From NCBI RefSeq assembly GCF_014359955.1, contig NZ_JACIYL010000034.1, forward strand, positions 1-12,957: a stretch of 12,957 nt of DNA. Direction: 5' to 3'. The notes beneath the pieces were generated by a model, which was not told the origin of the DNA, searched no databases, and saw only the letters and a program-made list of their open reading frames with translations. Within the stretch, counting starts at the first letter, position 1. Each line of letters begins with the position of its first letter. The DNA is from Thermogutta sp. (GTDB taxonomy: Bacteria > Planctomycetota > Planctomycetia > Pirellulales > Thermoguttaceae). Of the stretch, positions 1 to 8,506 are shown one piece after another. The position numbers and the translations under genes were made by a program.

Positions 1-2972
1 TTGAGTGCCGCTACTATCTCGATAAACGGAGTCGGCTCATAGTAATTCAGCGAAATAACCTCCCGGAGGGCTGAGTTTTCCTCAGCCGCTTCCGGAAGCC
101 ATCGCGGCGGATGGTGTTCTTCAAGCCAATTCCGGATCGTGAGAACACCAATAAAAGGACCCTGGAGAATCTTTTCGTTATTATTCGACACGTATTTTAC
201 CGCGTCACCTGGCGATCCTGGTGCGTCATCCAACGTTGCGATGATCGTTTGCAGCAACTTGTCCGAAACATGCTCAGGAAGACGCGGAATTCTGTAGGTC
301 ACAACCTTGCTGACCCTTTCCGGACGGCACAACACAACGAGACGACCGCAGGGAAGCACGGTCCAGCCGCGCTGGGCCGCGATTTCTTCGAGGATCTGTT
401 GGATCGTCTTTTTTCCCGGTTGGATCGCTACGGTTTTCAGATCGGGAGCGTTCTCCCAGAGGAGGGACTCCGGGTCCACGGAAATGGGCAGGGAACTCCA
501 CTCGGTCAGGCGAGCAAGCGCAAGACCCAGAGGAACCTCCGGCCAGGATTCGATGTGCAACTGGAGCTGCAGTCCAGCAGTGGAGGCCTTTCCGGCATCA
601 GCAGCCGGCGGCGAGTTCTGGCCACAGGGTGTTGCCCCTGGCCAATGCTGTGCCGCACGAGGTGGACTTTCACGGCCCGGTGTGCCCGATTCTTGTGGGA
701 CGATGGGCTGACCGGCAGAAAGTTTACCGGGCCACGCGGGAGCGACGGCCTCGAGGTTCACAGCTTCTCCCCCCGCAATGGTGGCAAGTTGTTCCAGGAC
801 GCGAGGATCAACATCGCGGCGAATAAATCGCACACAACCGTCGGCCATCACCGCAAGCATGCCACCGGGCAAGGCGGAACCGAAACCGTCAGGTCCTTTC
901 ACATACGGAGGCTTCGTCAGTCCTCTGGCCGTGGCTCTCCCGCCAGCAGCCCATGGTCCGAGCTGGTCCTCTACCGGGAGAAGGGCCAGCGTGTTGGACA
1001 GCCCATCCTTTACATCTTCCCTTTTGATCGACTGACGAAAGTTGAAAAGGCCTGCCCGTGGGCTGGAAGCAGGGAGATTCCCGGAATCGGGCCCCACCCC
1101 AGTCACACCGACGAGGTGGGTGTCGTAGTATCCCGGAACATGCTGTGTTGCGCCAAGCAACGGGTTGGTCACCTCTGGAAGAAACCGTTGGGTCACCGGT
1201 TGATTTTGCGGCGCATTCCACGAATAGCCGGGTTGAAGACCTTTTGACCATTCAGGGTAACCAAGGTAGGGAAGGAGTTCCGAAATCCAGCTCAGCCGTG
1301 TTTCAGGGGGCAAAAGATCCCCGCCGATCGCAGCCCGTGGAAAACTCGTCTGGCGTTCGACGTATTGATTGAGGCTCCTGCCAAATTTTTCCGCGTGCAC
1401 GAAGGACTGGACTGCGGCAAGGGCAAGCCAGAGCCGTGCAAAGGCCTCGCCGGTCGCCTCGACATTTTGAAGGGGGCTGGGCTGTTCGGCGGGAGACCAC
1501 TCAATCGCCACTGCTGTGTCCTTCGCGGAAACGGCCGTGCGTTCAAAACTCGAGCTCACTCTGTTGATTGTGGGCGACCACGCCTCCGCGGTCATTCCCG
1601 TGGGCGACATTTTTGCAAGCAGATTTTCATCCTTTTCAAGGGTTTTCAGTTGTTCCAGGCCCTCAAGCCGTAGTTTTTCCAGTTGATCGTGGAGCGATGC
1701 GGCATCTTCCTTTTGGCGACATGACAAAAGCAAGGTCAACCTGATCTGATCGCCGGAGAGGGACCAACCGGCACAGAATGTGTCGCTCCTCTGTTGCAGA
1801 GTTTCCAGCAATCTCACCAGTTCTGGAAAACCCGCCAACCATTTGGCCCCGAAGACAGAATAAACGCTGTGAGCCTCTCCGAGGAAAAACACCTGGAACC
1901 GCCGGGCGTCGTTCAGGATGTTTGCCAGTGGATGTTGCGAATTTTTACCGGAGTTTTCGCCGGTTGTGTGTTGCCTTAAAAGCCGATCCAGGAAATCAAC
2001 GTTGCCCACCAGTAGGGTGTGGGAGTCCAGGACGGCTAAAGCGAGGTCCAGTGAGGGATCAGGGTGGCGGCGCAGCGCTACATCGGCGTAACGCGCGAGT
2101 TCCTGTCCAAATTGATTAAGCGAATCAGCCTGCTGGTCGGGCGTCAGTTCGAAAATACAGGCGCGGGGTTTCCTCCATTTGCCAAACACCAGGTGCGCGG
2201 CGAGGCTTTCCGTTTTCAAACCCATCGCTCGTTGACATTCGGCCGCAAACGTCCGATAGGCGTCCAGGTCGAGCGGCACCACAAGAAATCGCAGAAATGG
2301 ATCGGCCGGTGGAACTTTATCATCCACCCCGAAGATTTCCGTGATGTCCTCACCGGCTGCCTCCAGGATCCACTGGCCTGGGGGCATATTCTTACCTTCT
2401 TGAACTTCCTTGACAGGCACAGGCTCACGCTGTTCCGCCGGAACCAGCGGCGGTTGGACCGGTCCAGGCGTTTTTGGACCGAGAGATCGCAGGTAAATGA
2501 CTATGGTGGAGGCTGCGAGCACTAAAAATCCCACCACCACGATCCACTTGCGACGGGCCCAGACCCCTCCGTGTTTGGGCGTTCCCTCGTTCGCCTGCCC
2601 GGTGTCGGACGATGGTAATACGCTTGATTCTCTGCGTGTTTTTTCGCCCTCCGCCGTCGGGCTTTCCGACGCACCATTCGGCGGTGTTTGGAGTTCCGCT
2701 GCCACCGTGCCCGTAGTTTGAGAAGCCGTCTTTTCCGAGGGGAAGCCACTTCTAGGGCTTTCCTCGAGCGGATTTTCCGCTCCGTGTTCCTCCTTCGAAA
2801 GGTCCGCGGGACTGCCCGTTGGCGACGGTGGTTGCCAGCCCGGCGGAGGCGTCACCTGAACCAAACTGCCGCACTTGGGGCACGGCCAAATTCCTCCGAC
2901 GGCCTCAAGGCGTCGGACACGGAGCCTCGCCAGGCACGTAGGACATTCGATTGTGAAAAGACTCTCACCCAC
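1..2972 (-). CDS. Large zinc-ribbon / membrane-anchored protein with DUF1559-like and STN-like modules (C-terminus beyond window)
   Basis: I read the minus strand through without a stop from 2972 to the left edge, giving at least 990 residues. A zinc ribbon has CPTC and CPKC at residues 10-13 and 31-34. A Pro/Ser/Glu-rich linker follows, then one membrane helix at about 143-161. Residues 162-550 are not recognised. Residues 551-740 resemble the C-terminal part of planctomycete DUF1559 proteins (DGLSNT near 656, GPWAAGG, MADGCVRFI near 712, GGE near 734). Residues 801-890 resemble a secretin/TonB short N-terminal (STN) domain. The helix should leave the ribbon in the cytoplasm and the rest outside. 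The start is uncertain: GTG at 2972 gives a compact N-terminus, GTG at 3017 is also in frame, and neither has a strong Shine-Dalgarno. The pilin-like N-terminus usual in DUF1559 proteins is absent. Function unknown. The gene is divergent from hisD. Confidence 0.85.
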   Translation of the reverse strand, partial: MGESLFTIECPTCLARLRVRRLEAVGGIWPCPKCGSLVQVTPPPGWQPPSPTGSPADLSKEEHGAENPLEESPRSGFPSEKTASQTTGTVAAELQTPPNGASESPTAEGEKTRRESSVLPSSDTGQANEGTPKHGGVWARRKWIVVVGFLVLAASTIVIYLRSLGPKTPGPVQPPLVPAEQREPVPVKEVQEGKNMPPGQWILEAAGEDITEIFGVDDKVPPADPFLRFLVVPLDLDAYRTFAAECQRAMGLKTESLAAHLVFGKWRKPRACIFELTPDQQADSLNQFGQELARYADVALRRHPDPSLDLALAVLDSHTLLVGNVDFLDRLLRQHTTGENSGKNSQHPLANILNDARRFQVFFLGEAHSVYSVFGAKWLAGFPELVRLLETLQQRSDTFCAGWSLSGDQIRLTLLLSCRQKEDAASLHDQLEKLRLEGLEQLKTLEKDENLLAKMSPTGMTAEAWSPTINRVSSSFERTAVSAKDTAVAIEWSPAEQPSPLQNVEATGEAFARLWLALAAVQSFVHAEKFGRSLNQYVERQTSFPRAAIGGDLLPPETRLSWISELLPYLGYPEWSKGLQPGYSWNAPQNQPVTQRFLPEVTNPLLGATQHVPGYYDTHLVGVTGVGPDSGNLPASSPRAGLFNFRQSIKREDVKDGLSNTLALLPVEDQLGPWAAGGRATARGLTKPPYVKGPDGFGSALPGGMLAVMADGCVRFIRRDVDPRVLEQLATIAGGEAVNLEAVAPAWPGKLSAGQPIVPQESGTPGRESPPRAAQHWPGATPCGQNSPPAADAGKASTAGLQLQLHIESWPEVPLGLALARLTEWSSLPISVDPESLLWENAPDLKTVAIQPGKKTIQQILEEIAAQRGWTVLPCGRLVVLCRPERVSKVVTYRIPRLPEHVSDKLLQTIIATLDDAPGSPGDAVKYVSNNNEKILQGPFIGVLTIRNWLEEHHPPRWLPEAAEENSALREVISLNYYEPTPFIEIVAAL

Positions 2973-3188
2973 CGGCCGACCTGCTCGAGAAGTTCGCGAC
3001 GGAATTGACGCTCCCACTCATTACGGGCAATACTATCTGAACCTAGCACACGCCTGGAGGCAAGGGAGTGCCCATTGTCAAGTTTTTCGCGCGGAATACG
3101 CTGGAATCATATTGGGTTGAACAACCGCCAAGAAAGATTCTGGGGAACCTCTCGAACTTTACATTAACATTGCAGGAGAACCGTTTGA
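2973..3188. promoter_or_regulatory. Divergent intergenic region between the large membrane-protein gene and hisD
   Basis: These 216 bases must hold the start signals for both divergent genes. The clearest element is AGGAG at 3174-3178, ten bases before the hisD ATG. A short dyad, GGTTGAACAACC, lies at 3115-3126. Promoter-like hexamers exist (TTGTCA at 3075-3080) but none has a convincing -10 partner, so no promoter is assigned. Confidence 0.4.
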
Positions 3189-4544
3189 ATGCTCAACATC
3201 CCGTGGGTGGATTGCCGGTCGGAGGATCCGTCTCACTTACTGACCTCCCTGCGTCGAAAACTGGGCGTTCAGGGAGACATAGTCAGTCCTGCCTCTCGTG
3301 CCAAAACGAAAGAAGTTTTTGGGGAAGAGTTGACACCCAGCCAGGTCGTGGAACGCATCTGCCGTGATGTCCAGAATCGCGGTCTCGCTGCTGTGCTCGA
3401 CTATTCCGTGAGAATTGACAACGTTGCATTAGATGGGGAGAGCATCCGCGTACCGGCCAGCGAGCTAGAAAAGGCCCATCGCGATGCCGATCCCGATTTT
3501 CTCGCCGCGGTTCGTCGCATCCGTGCCAACATTGAGCGCTATCAGAAAGCTATCCTCCACCGAGATGTCCTTGTCGAAACCGTCGGGGGATTTCTTAAAG
3601 AGCGTTACCGTCCGGTCAGGCGGGTGGCGGTCTGCGTTCCCGGCGGAGCAGCCGCCTATCCATCCACGCTGCTGATGACCGTGGTCCCAGCTCAATGCGC
3701 CGGGGTGAAGGAGATAGCCGTCCTCGTCCCGCCAACCAAATTCGGCGCCTACAACCCCGACATTTTGGCAACCTGTTTCGAACTGGGTGTCCATGAAGTG
3801 TATCGTTTAGGAGGAGCCCACGGCGTCGCCGCGCTGGCCTACGGAACTGAGTCCACACCGAAGGTCGATAAGATCGTGGGACCGGGCAATTTGTTCGTGG
3901 CTCTCGCAAAAAAATATGTGTTCGGGGAGGTGGACATCGACTCTATTGCCGGTCCCAGCGAGGTGGTCGTCATTGTGGACAGTACCGCCACGCCCGAGTT
4001 TGTGGCTTTTGATCTCATGGCCCAGGCTGAACATTCGCCAGGCTCGAGTGTCCTTATCGGATGGGAAGAAAAAATTCTTCGCGAGACATTGCGCATCCTC
4101 GACTCTCGCCTGCAGGACATGGAACGCGGTGACCTTGCGCGATCAGCCCTGGAGGAATTTGGTGCCGTTATCCTTGCAAAAAACGCCGAGCAAGCCTGCG
4201 AGTTGACTGATGAAATTGCACCGGAGCACGTCCATGTGGCGACTGCAAATCCGGAAGCCCTTGCCGAGAGGATTGATAACGCGGGCGCGATCTTCCTGGG
4301 ACATTTCACGCCGGTAGCACTGGGTGATTACGCGGCCGGACCGTCCCATGTGCTTCCCACGGGGGGGACAGCCCGATTTGCCGGTCCGCTGTCCGCCAAC
4401 GACTTTCTCCACGCAACGAGCGTCCTCCAGTTTACTCAGGAAGGGCTGGAGCACCTTGCTGAGGATGTGATCATGCTCGCTCGCAGGGAGGGACTCACGG
4501 CTCACCTGGCGAGCGTGGAAGTAAGGCGGAGGCGGAATAACTGA
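3189..4544 (+). CDS. hisD: Histidinol dehydrogenase
   Basis: HisD oxidises L-histidinol to L-histidine in two NAD-dependent steps, the end of the histidine pathway, in the cytoplasm. The 451-residue product is slightly longer than the usual 430 or so and collinear with the family. Visible signatures are VPGGAAAYPS (150-159), GPGN (231-234), the catalytic pair E346-H347 in IAPEHVHV, and GDYAAGPSHVLPT (379-391). By alignment from memory with the E. coli enzyme, the zinc ligands are Q279, H282, D380 and H439, all present. The ATG has AGGAG ten bases upstream. It is the first gene of a hisD-hisC-hisB cluster and is followed by a 136-base gap. Confidence 0.97.
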   Translation: MLNIPWVDCRSEDPSHLLTSLRRKLGVQGDIVSPASRAKTKEVFGEELTPSQVVERICRDVQNRGLAAVLDYSVRIDNVALDGESIRVPASELEKAHRDADPDFLAAVRRIRANIERYQKAILHRDVLVETVGGFLKERYRPVRRVAVCVPGGAAAYPSTLLMTVVPAQCAGVKEIAVLVPPTKFGAYNPDILATCFELGVHEVYRLGGAHGVAALAYGTESTPKVDKIVGPGNLFVALAKKYVFGEVDIDSIAGPSEVVVIVDSTATPEFVAFDLMAQAEHSPGSSVLIGWEEKILRETLRILDSRLQDMERGDLARSALEEFGAVILAKNAEQACELTDEIAPEHVHVATANPEALAERIDNAGAIFLGHFTPVALGDYAAGPSHVLPTGGTARFAGPLSANDFLHATSVLQFTQEGLEHLAEDVIMLARREGLTAHLASVEVRRRRNN

Positions 4545-4625
4545 GTCCGCAACCGGAAGAAAATTTAATCGACCAGGGACTCGTCTCGGCTATTGACGTT
4601 CTTCGGCGGAAAAGATGCCTTATAG

Positions 4626-4650
4626 GTTGACATGATGTTCACATGGTAAC
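4626..4650. promoter_or_regulatory. Imperfect dyad (possible operator) upstream of hisC
   Basis: The sequence has the form GTTnnCATG-N7-CATGnnAAC: seven positions in each arm pair exactly. It lies in the hisD-hisC gap, 30 bases before the hisC ATG, and overlaps a consensus-like TTGACA at 4627-4632. Its size and symmetry fit a dimeric regulator site. That is inference; no factor is known for it and a chance dyad is possible. Confidence 0.3.
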
Positions 4651-4680
4651 TCTCGCGTGAATTTATTTCGAGAGCGATCT

Positions 4681-5769
4681 ATGTCGAAAAGCGCTGCTGA
4701 TTTTATCCGCAAGAATATTCTTGAAATGGCGGGATATGTTCCAGGCGAGCAGCCCCAGGAAGCGGGTTACGTCAAGCTCAATACGAACGAGAACCCGTAT
4801 CCGCCCTCGCCGGCCGTTGGGGATGCCATTGCTCAGGCATTCCGCCGCGGGCTGCAGAGGTACCCGGATCCATTAGCGACAGCATTCCGGGTAGAGGCGG
4901 CCAGGCTTCTGGGTGTGGAACCGGACTGGATCCTCACCGGGAACGGCAGCGACGATATTCTGACGATCGTCACAAGGGCTTTTGTGGGAGAAGGCGACTT
5001 TATTCGACTGGCCTATCCCAGCTACATTCTCTATCGAGTTCTGGCACAGCTTCAAAATGGTGCCTGGGAAGAAGTCTTTTTTCAGAGTGATTGGACCCTG
5101 AGTGACGACTTTCTGGTGTCTCATCCGCGATTGAAATTGATATTTCTGGCAAATCCGAACAGTCCGTCAGGAACGATGATCCCGCCGGCTGTGATCTCCA
5201 GGTGGATTGAACAGCTCCCATGCCCTATCCTCATAGATGAGGCGTATGTCGATTTTGCCGCCGAGAGCTGCGTCGATCTGGTGAAACTCAGCGATCGCGT
5301 GATGGTTTCCCGGAGCCTCAGTAAATCGTACGCACTGGCGGGCCTGCGCTTCGGCTATCTGGTCGCGCAACCGCATATCATTGAACAACTCCGCAAGGTA
5401 AAGGACTCGTACAATTGCGACGCCCTCTCGATCGCGGGAGCAACGGCTGCCATTCAGGATCAGGATTGGCTGCGGGAGACCACCCGAAAGGTTATCCAAA
5501 CCCGCAAACGTATGGCAGAGCAATTGCGTGGTTTGGGATTTGACGTGGTACCGTCTCAGGCAAACTTCGTCTGGTGCACAAGGAAAGACAGGCCGGTGAA
5601 ACCGATCTATGAAGAGCTCAAAAAACGAAAGGTTCTCGTACGTTACATGGACTACCCAGGTTGGGGCGATGGGCTGCGGATATCGGTGGGAACTGATAGT
5701 GAAGTAGACTGTCTGCTGGAACGCTTACAGGAAATCTTAGCTGAAAAAGTAAAAGAAGAGGTAGGCTAA
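4681..5769 (+). CDS. hisC: Histidinol-phosphate aminotransferase
   Basis: HisC is a PLP-dependent fold-type I aminotransferase that converts imidazole-acetol phosphate and glutamate to L-histidinol phosphate and 2-oxoglutarate. The 362-residue product has the expected length. Visible motifs are [12 protein letters not shown] (33-44), the ANPNSPSG segment (157-164), IDEAYVDF (185-192), the Schiff-base lysine K215 in [17 protein letters not shown] with R223 as PLP-phosphate contact, and the substrate-carboxylate arginine R333 in GLRISVG. I chose ATG 4681 because GAGAG at 4670-4674 sits six bases upstream; an in-frame GTG at 4657 would add eight residues that are not part of the family. It ends with TAA 46 bases before hisB. 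Confidence 0.96.
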   Translation: MSKSAADFIRKNILEMAGYVPGEQPQEAGYVKLNTNENPYPPSPAVGDAIAQAFRRGLQRYPDPLATAFRVEAARLLGVEPDWILTGNGSDDILTIVTRAFVGEGDFIRLAYPSYILYRVLAQLQNGAWEEVFFQSDWTLSDDFLVSHPRLKLIFLANPNSPSGTMIPPAVISRWIEQLPCPILIDEAYVDFAAESCVDLVKLSDRVMVSRSLSKSYALAGLRFGYLVAQPHIIEQLRKVKDSYNCDALSIAGATAAIQDQDWLRETTRKVIQTRKRMAEQLRGLGFDVVPSQANFVWCTRKDRPVKPIYEELKKRKVLVRYMDYPGWGDGLRISVGTDSEVDCLLERLQEILAEKVKEEVG

Positions 5770-5815
5770 CGAACCGGCCTCCCGAGGACGGCTGAAGCAC
5801 GGGAGATACAGATTC

Positions 5816-6403
5816 ATGGAGAGAACCGCCGAAATCACTCGGAACACCCTCGAAACAAACATTACCGTACGCGTTTGTTTGGACGGCCAGGGTCACGCCG
5901 ATATTGAGACCGGCATCGGATTCTTTGATCACATGCTCCACCTGCTGGCTCGTCATTCGACCATCGACATGTATATTCGATGCCACGGGGATCTCCACGT
6001 CGATCAGCACCACAGTGTGGAAGATGTTGGGCTTGCGCTGGGGCAGGCTGTTGCACAGGCTCTGGGAGATAAAAGCGGCATTCGTCGCTACGGCCATTGC
6101 ACACTCCCAATGGACGAGACCCTTGTCACGGCTGCGATCGATTTGAGTGGTCGCCCCTACCTCGTTTATAACGTACCAATTTCTCAGCCGTTTATCGGGC
6201 AATTTCAAAGTGAACTGATCCGCGAATTCTTCCAGGCCTTCGCGAATCAGGCGGGAGCCAACGTCCACCTGCTGCTCCATTACGGAACGAACAGCCATCA
6301 CATTGCCGAAGCCACATTCAAGGCCTTTGCCCGGGCGCTCCGCATGGCCGTGGAAAAAGATCCCCGAGGGTCCGGCATTCCGAGTACCAAAGGAACGTTA
6401 TAG
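5816..6403 (+). CDS. hisB: Imidazoleglycerol-phosphate dehydratase (monofunctional)
   Basis: HisB dehydrates imidazoleglycerol phosphate to imidazole-acetol phosphate, the substrate of HisC, using a di-manganese site in a 24-subunit shell. The product is 195 residues, the normal size for the stand-alone enzyme, with no N-terminal histidinol-phosphatase domain as in enterobacteria. The metal motifs are present: [15 protein letters not shown] (33-47), [12 protein letters not shown] (61-72, with H65, H66 and E69), [13 protein letters not shown] (91-103) and [14 protein letters not shown] (157-170, with H161, H162 and E165). GGGAG at 5801-5805 lies ten bases before the ATG. The gene ends with TAG, so TAG is a working stop codon in this genome. 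Confidence 0.97.
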   Translation: MERTAEITRNTLETNITVRVCLDGQGHADIETGIGFFDHMLHLLARHSTIDMYIRCHGDLHVDQHHSVEDVGLALGQAVAQALGDKSGIRRYGHCTLPMDETLVTAAIDLSGRPYLVYNVPISQPFIGQFQSELIREFFQAFANQAGANVHLLLHYGTNSHHIAEATFKAFARALRMAVEKDPRGSGIPSTKGTL

Positions 6404-6427
6404 AACGCGTAGTGCAACTCCCCGAGT

Positions 6428-6447
6428 TTGCGGCTTCCCATCCGCAA
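6428..6447. terminator. Weak hairpin between convergent hisB and amidohydrolase genes
   Basis: TTGCGG at 6428-6433 and CCGCAA at 6442-6447 form a six-pair stem with an eight-base loop in the 47-base gap between the two convergent stops. No T-tract follows on either strand, so a classical intrinsic terminator is not shown. Only the location makes the role plausible. Confidence 0.25.
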
Positions 6448-6450
6448 GGA

Positions 6451-7881
6451 TTACTTTTGTGTAACCCAAGGGGCTGAGCGAAGATTCTGCTTTTTCTCTT
6501 CCACCCGAAAGACCCGCCGGGCATTTTCATGCATGATCGGGTCAACGAGCTGAAGGGCGTCGTCGAGGCTCAGCCAGCCTTCTTCCACCAGTTCGCAAAG
6601 CGCCAGGGCAATCCCCTGTCGGGCGATAAGGGCATGACCAAGGACAGGCTCGACCGGGCGGTAGTCCCCACCAAACGTGAAAATTTTATTAGCGGGCACC
6701 GTCACGAGGAATTTCTTCAGAAAGTCTTTCGCAGCCACCGGGTTGATGATCCAACTCCAACACATGTCCACGTAGGCGTTTGTGTAGTGTTTGGCTACGC
6801 TGATGAGTTCCTCGTAATAGGGGTAACAAATATGCATGAAGACGAACGTCGTCTCCGGCGATAGACGGCAAAGATCGCATGCAGCGCCGGCATTGTGGAG
6901 AAGTCGTGAAAGTGGCATGTAATTGTCACCCGCATAATACCCTGTATGGAGCTTCACAGGAAGATGGTTTTCCGTCGCTTTTTGAACGGCGTACCAGAAA
7001 AGGTGATCTTCCAGGGCTTTTTGTTCCTCTGGAGTGAGCGCCTCACCACGAAGGCGTTTCGCAAAGATGGGTTCCGCCCGCTCTTGAGGAACTTTTTCGT
7101 AATCGATGTTCCGACTGTACGCATTTTGCGACTTGACGGCCACTGCATAACGCGAATAACGATCGAACCACCAGTCGATGACTCGATACCAGTCACTCAA
7201 AGTTGTGACCTGGATGCCCGTTGGTGATCCAAATGCCCGTAAGTTGGGGCCCGCAAACATTCCCACGATACTGATGTCCTGAAGCAGCAGGAGGGGCTGG
7301 CGCGACTCGTGGAACGTTCCGGTGTTGACCTGACAGGAGTCAATCTTCGCAAGATCGCACAAAATGTGTTGATAGAAACCGGGGCGCCGTGTGCTTTCAA
7401 ACTTTTCGGGAAGCTGGAGGACGGTTTTCTCGGATAGATCCTCGATCCCGTAGAGTTCTTTCATGGCGATCCGCACGGCCAAACCATAGCCGGTATTGCG
7501 TACAGCCTGCCAGTAAGGAGCGAGAATACGCCACTTTTCTTCCGGTGATCCCGGCTTTTGGAAAAAGGAATCGTATTCCGCCCGGGTCATTCCTGCGGAA
7601 CGGAAATCCGAATCAAGATAATGCTGCAGAATGACTGTCCATTGCTCCTACGTCTTACCGCCCGGTCCGCGCAGAACGTCCTGTTCGTCGGGAAGATGTT
7701 CATGGCTATCAATGAGAGGAGTCTCCCAGACCTTGGTGAATATTGTTCGCCGAATGTCACTGGCCCCTGGCATTGGGGGAACGTCCACGGTCGGCATTTC
7801 GGCGGACGTGGTCCCCAGCATACCCATGGTCCCGAGGGATCCCAATACTTTCAGTGTTTCCCGGCGTGTAAAGTGAGTCAT
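6451..7881 (-). pseudogene. Tat-exported amidohydrolase-like metal-dependent hydrolase, interrupted by an in-frame TAG at codon 78
   Basis: The frame from ATG 7881 to TAA 6451 is continuous over 476 codons except for one TAG at 7648-7650 (codon 78). Codons 1-77 encode a twin-arginine signal (TRRETLKVLG, 5-14) and the first amidohydrolase motif IDSHEHLPDE with H60 and H62. The remainder carries the rest of the fold: KLHTGYYAGD (K310, H312), FVFMHICYP (H350) and FTFGGDYRPVEP (D406), an HxH...H...H...D set as in the Amidohydro_2 / uronate-isomerase-like group. The 5' piece has an excellent Shine-Dalgarno (AGGGAGGA, 7888-7895). The first in-frame ATG after the TAG (7590) has AGGA directly abutting it, which is poor for initiation. 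Likely a fresh nonsense mutation or a sequencing error. The substrate is unknown. Confidence 0.8.
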
Positions 7882-7887
7882 GACGTA

Positions 7888-7895
7888 TCCTCCCT
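7888..7895 (-). promoter_or_regulatory. Strong Shine-Dalgarno of the amidohydrolase gene
   Basis: AGGGAGGA on the minus strand lies six bases before the ATG at 7881. It fixes the start of the signal-peptide piece and shows that the 5' fragment is the true beginning of the gene rather than a chance frame. Confidence 0.65.
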
Positions 7896-8338
7896 ATCTT
7901 TGTACGATGAGATCCATTTATCTCCTCGCCCGCAGAGATTGTAGCAGGTGAGGGACGACCTCGGTAGTTACATTCGAGTTGATCCGCGGTACAAGTAGCC
8001 GTCGGCTGAGAAGTTGCGTCTTGTCAGCGAAAACTAACTGACTTGCGTGAAATGGCAGTCAAGCAGGTATGCGACCTTGTTGGACAATCTCCAAGGGTGT
8101 TCAAGAAGACCCTGGCATGGCCCCTGGTAATTCGCCTTGTCTCACCTGAGCGAGGCTTAAGGCCATTCATAGATCGCCCATAGAGTGCACGGTAATATGG
8201 CCAAAGTGGTCGGATTCGGGGCAATTCAAGAATTCCCCTCACTGCCCGGTATTGGCCGTGGGTGTCGCAACGAAGGCAATAGCACACGACGTCGCCCTTT
8301 TTGGACCATCCCGATAAGAATCTGGGTTCTTGCTCGTT

Positions 8339-8371
8339 CCCTGGGGGATCATCCGTTTGCCCTGGGGATCA
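8339..8371. repeat. Two short direct repeats 21 bp apart
   Basis: CCCTGGGGGATCA (8339-8351) and CCCTGGGGATCA (8360-8371) differ by one inserted G, and their starts are 21 bases apart, two helical turns. They lie upstream of the TATAAT at 8415. This could be a tandem regulator site for the GYF_2 gene or a small duplication. Confidence 0.4.
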
Positions 8372-8414
8372 GCTTGCCGCCAGTGAGAGCGTCGTACCGC
8401 GAACCCTCTGACTT

Positions 8415-8420
8415 TATAAT
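8415..8420 (+). promoter_or_regulatory. Possible -10 element upstream of the GYF_2 protein gene
   Basis: A perfect TATAAT lies 86 bases before the ATG at 8507. No -35-like hexamer is found at 16-18 bases upstream, so this is either an activator-dependent promoter or a chance match. Confidence 0.25.
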
Positions 8421-8506
8421 GAAAATAGGGCACGGCCGTTCGCCTCGTCGGGTACTGCAGCTGATGCCGCGTTGGTGACGGCTGGAAACCGAGCAGGGTT
8501 AGTGAC

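Larger units (their letters stand above)
7896..8506. other. Intergenic stretch without a convincing gene
   Basis: About 610 bases separate the divergent amidohydrolase and GYF_2 genes. The open frames here (such as 8185-8478 plus and 8024-8287 minus) give arginine-rich or low-complexity translations that resemble no family I know and lack good ribosome sites. I see no tRNA-like fold. The recognisable content is a pair of direct repeats at 8339-8371 and a TATAAT at 8415-8420. Remnants of a decayed gene cannot be excluded by eye. Confidence 0.5.

Noticed and set aside
111..1247. A 378-codon plus-strand open frame opposite the large minus-strand gene
   Set aside because: Its translation has no recognisable domain, while the minus frame is open throughout and contains DUF1559-like and STN-like motifs. 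It is an antisense shadow.
4593..4626. TTGACG (4593-4598) with TATAGG (4621-4626) as a hisC promoter
   Set aside because: The spacer is 22 bases, too long for a normal promoter; TTGACA at 4627 also has no good -10 at the right distance.
5618..6301. A 227-codon minus-strand open frame across hisC and hisB
   Set aside because: It overlaps two unmistakable histidine genes and resembles nothing known.
7648..7650. Pyrrolysine or recoded TAG in the amidohydrolase
   Set aside because: No pyl genes or downstream element are visible, hisB uses TAG as its stop, and simple mutation or sequencing error explains it more cheaply. Kept only as a remote alternative.
8185..8478. 97-codon plus-strand frame in the gap before the GYF_2 gene
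   Set aside because: No ribosome site, no domain, arginine-rich translation typical of non-coding GC-rich DNA.
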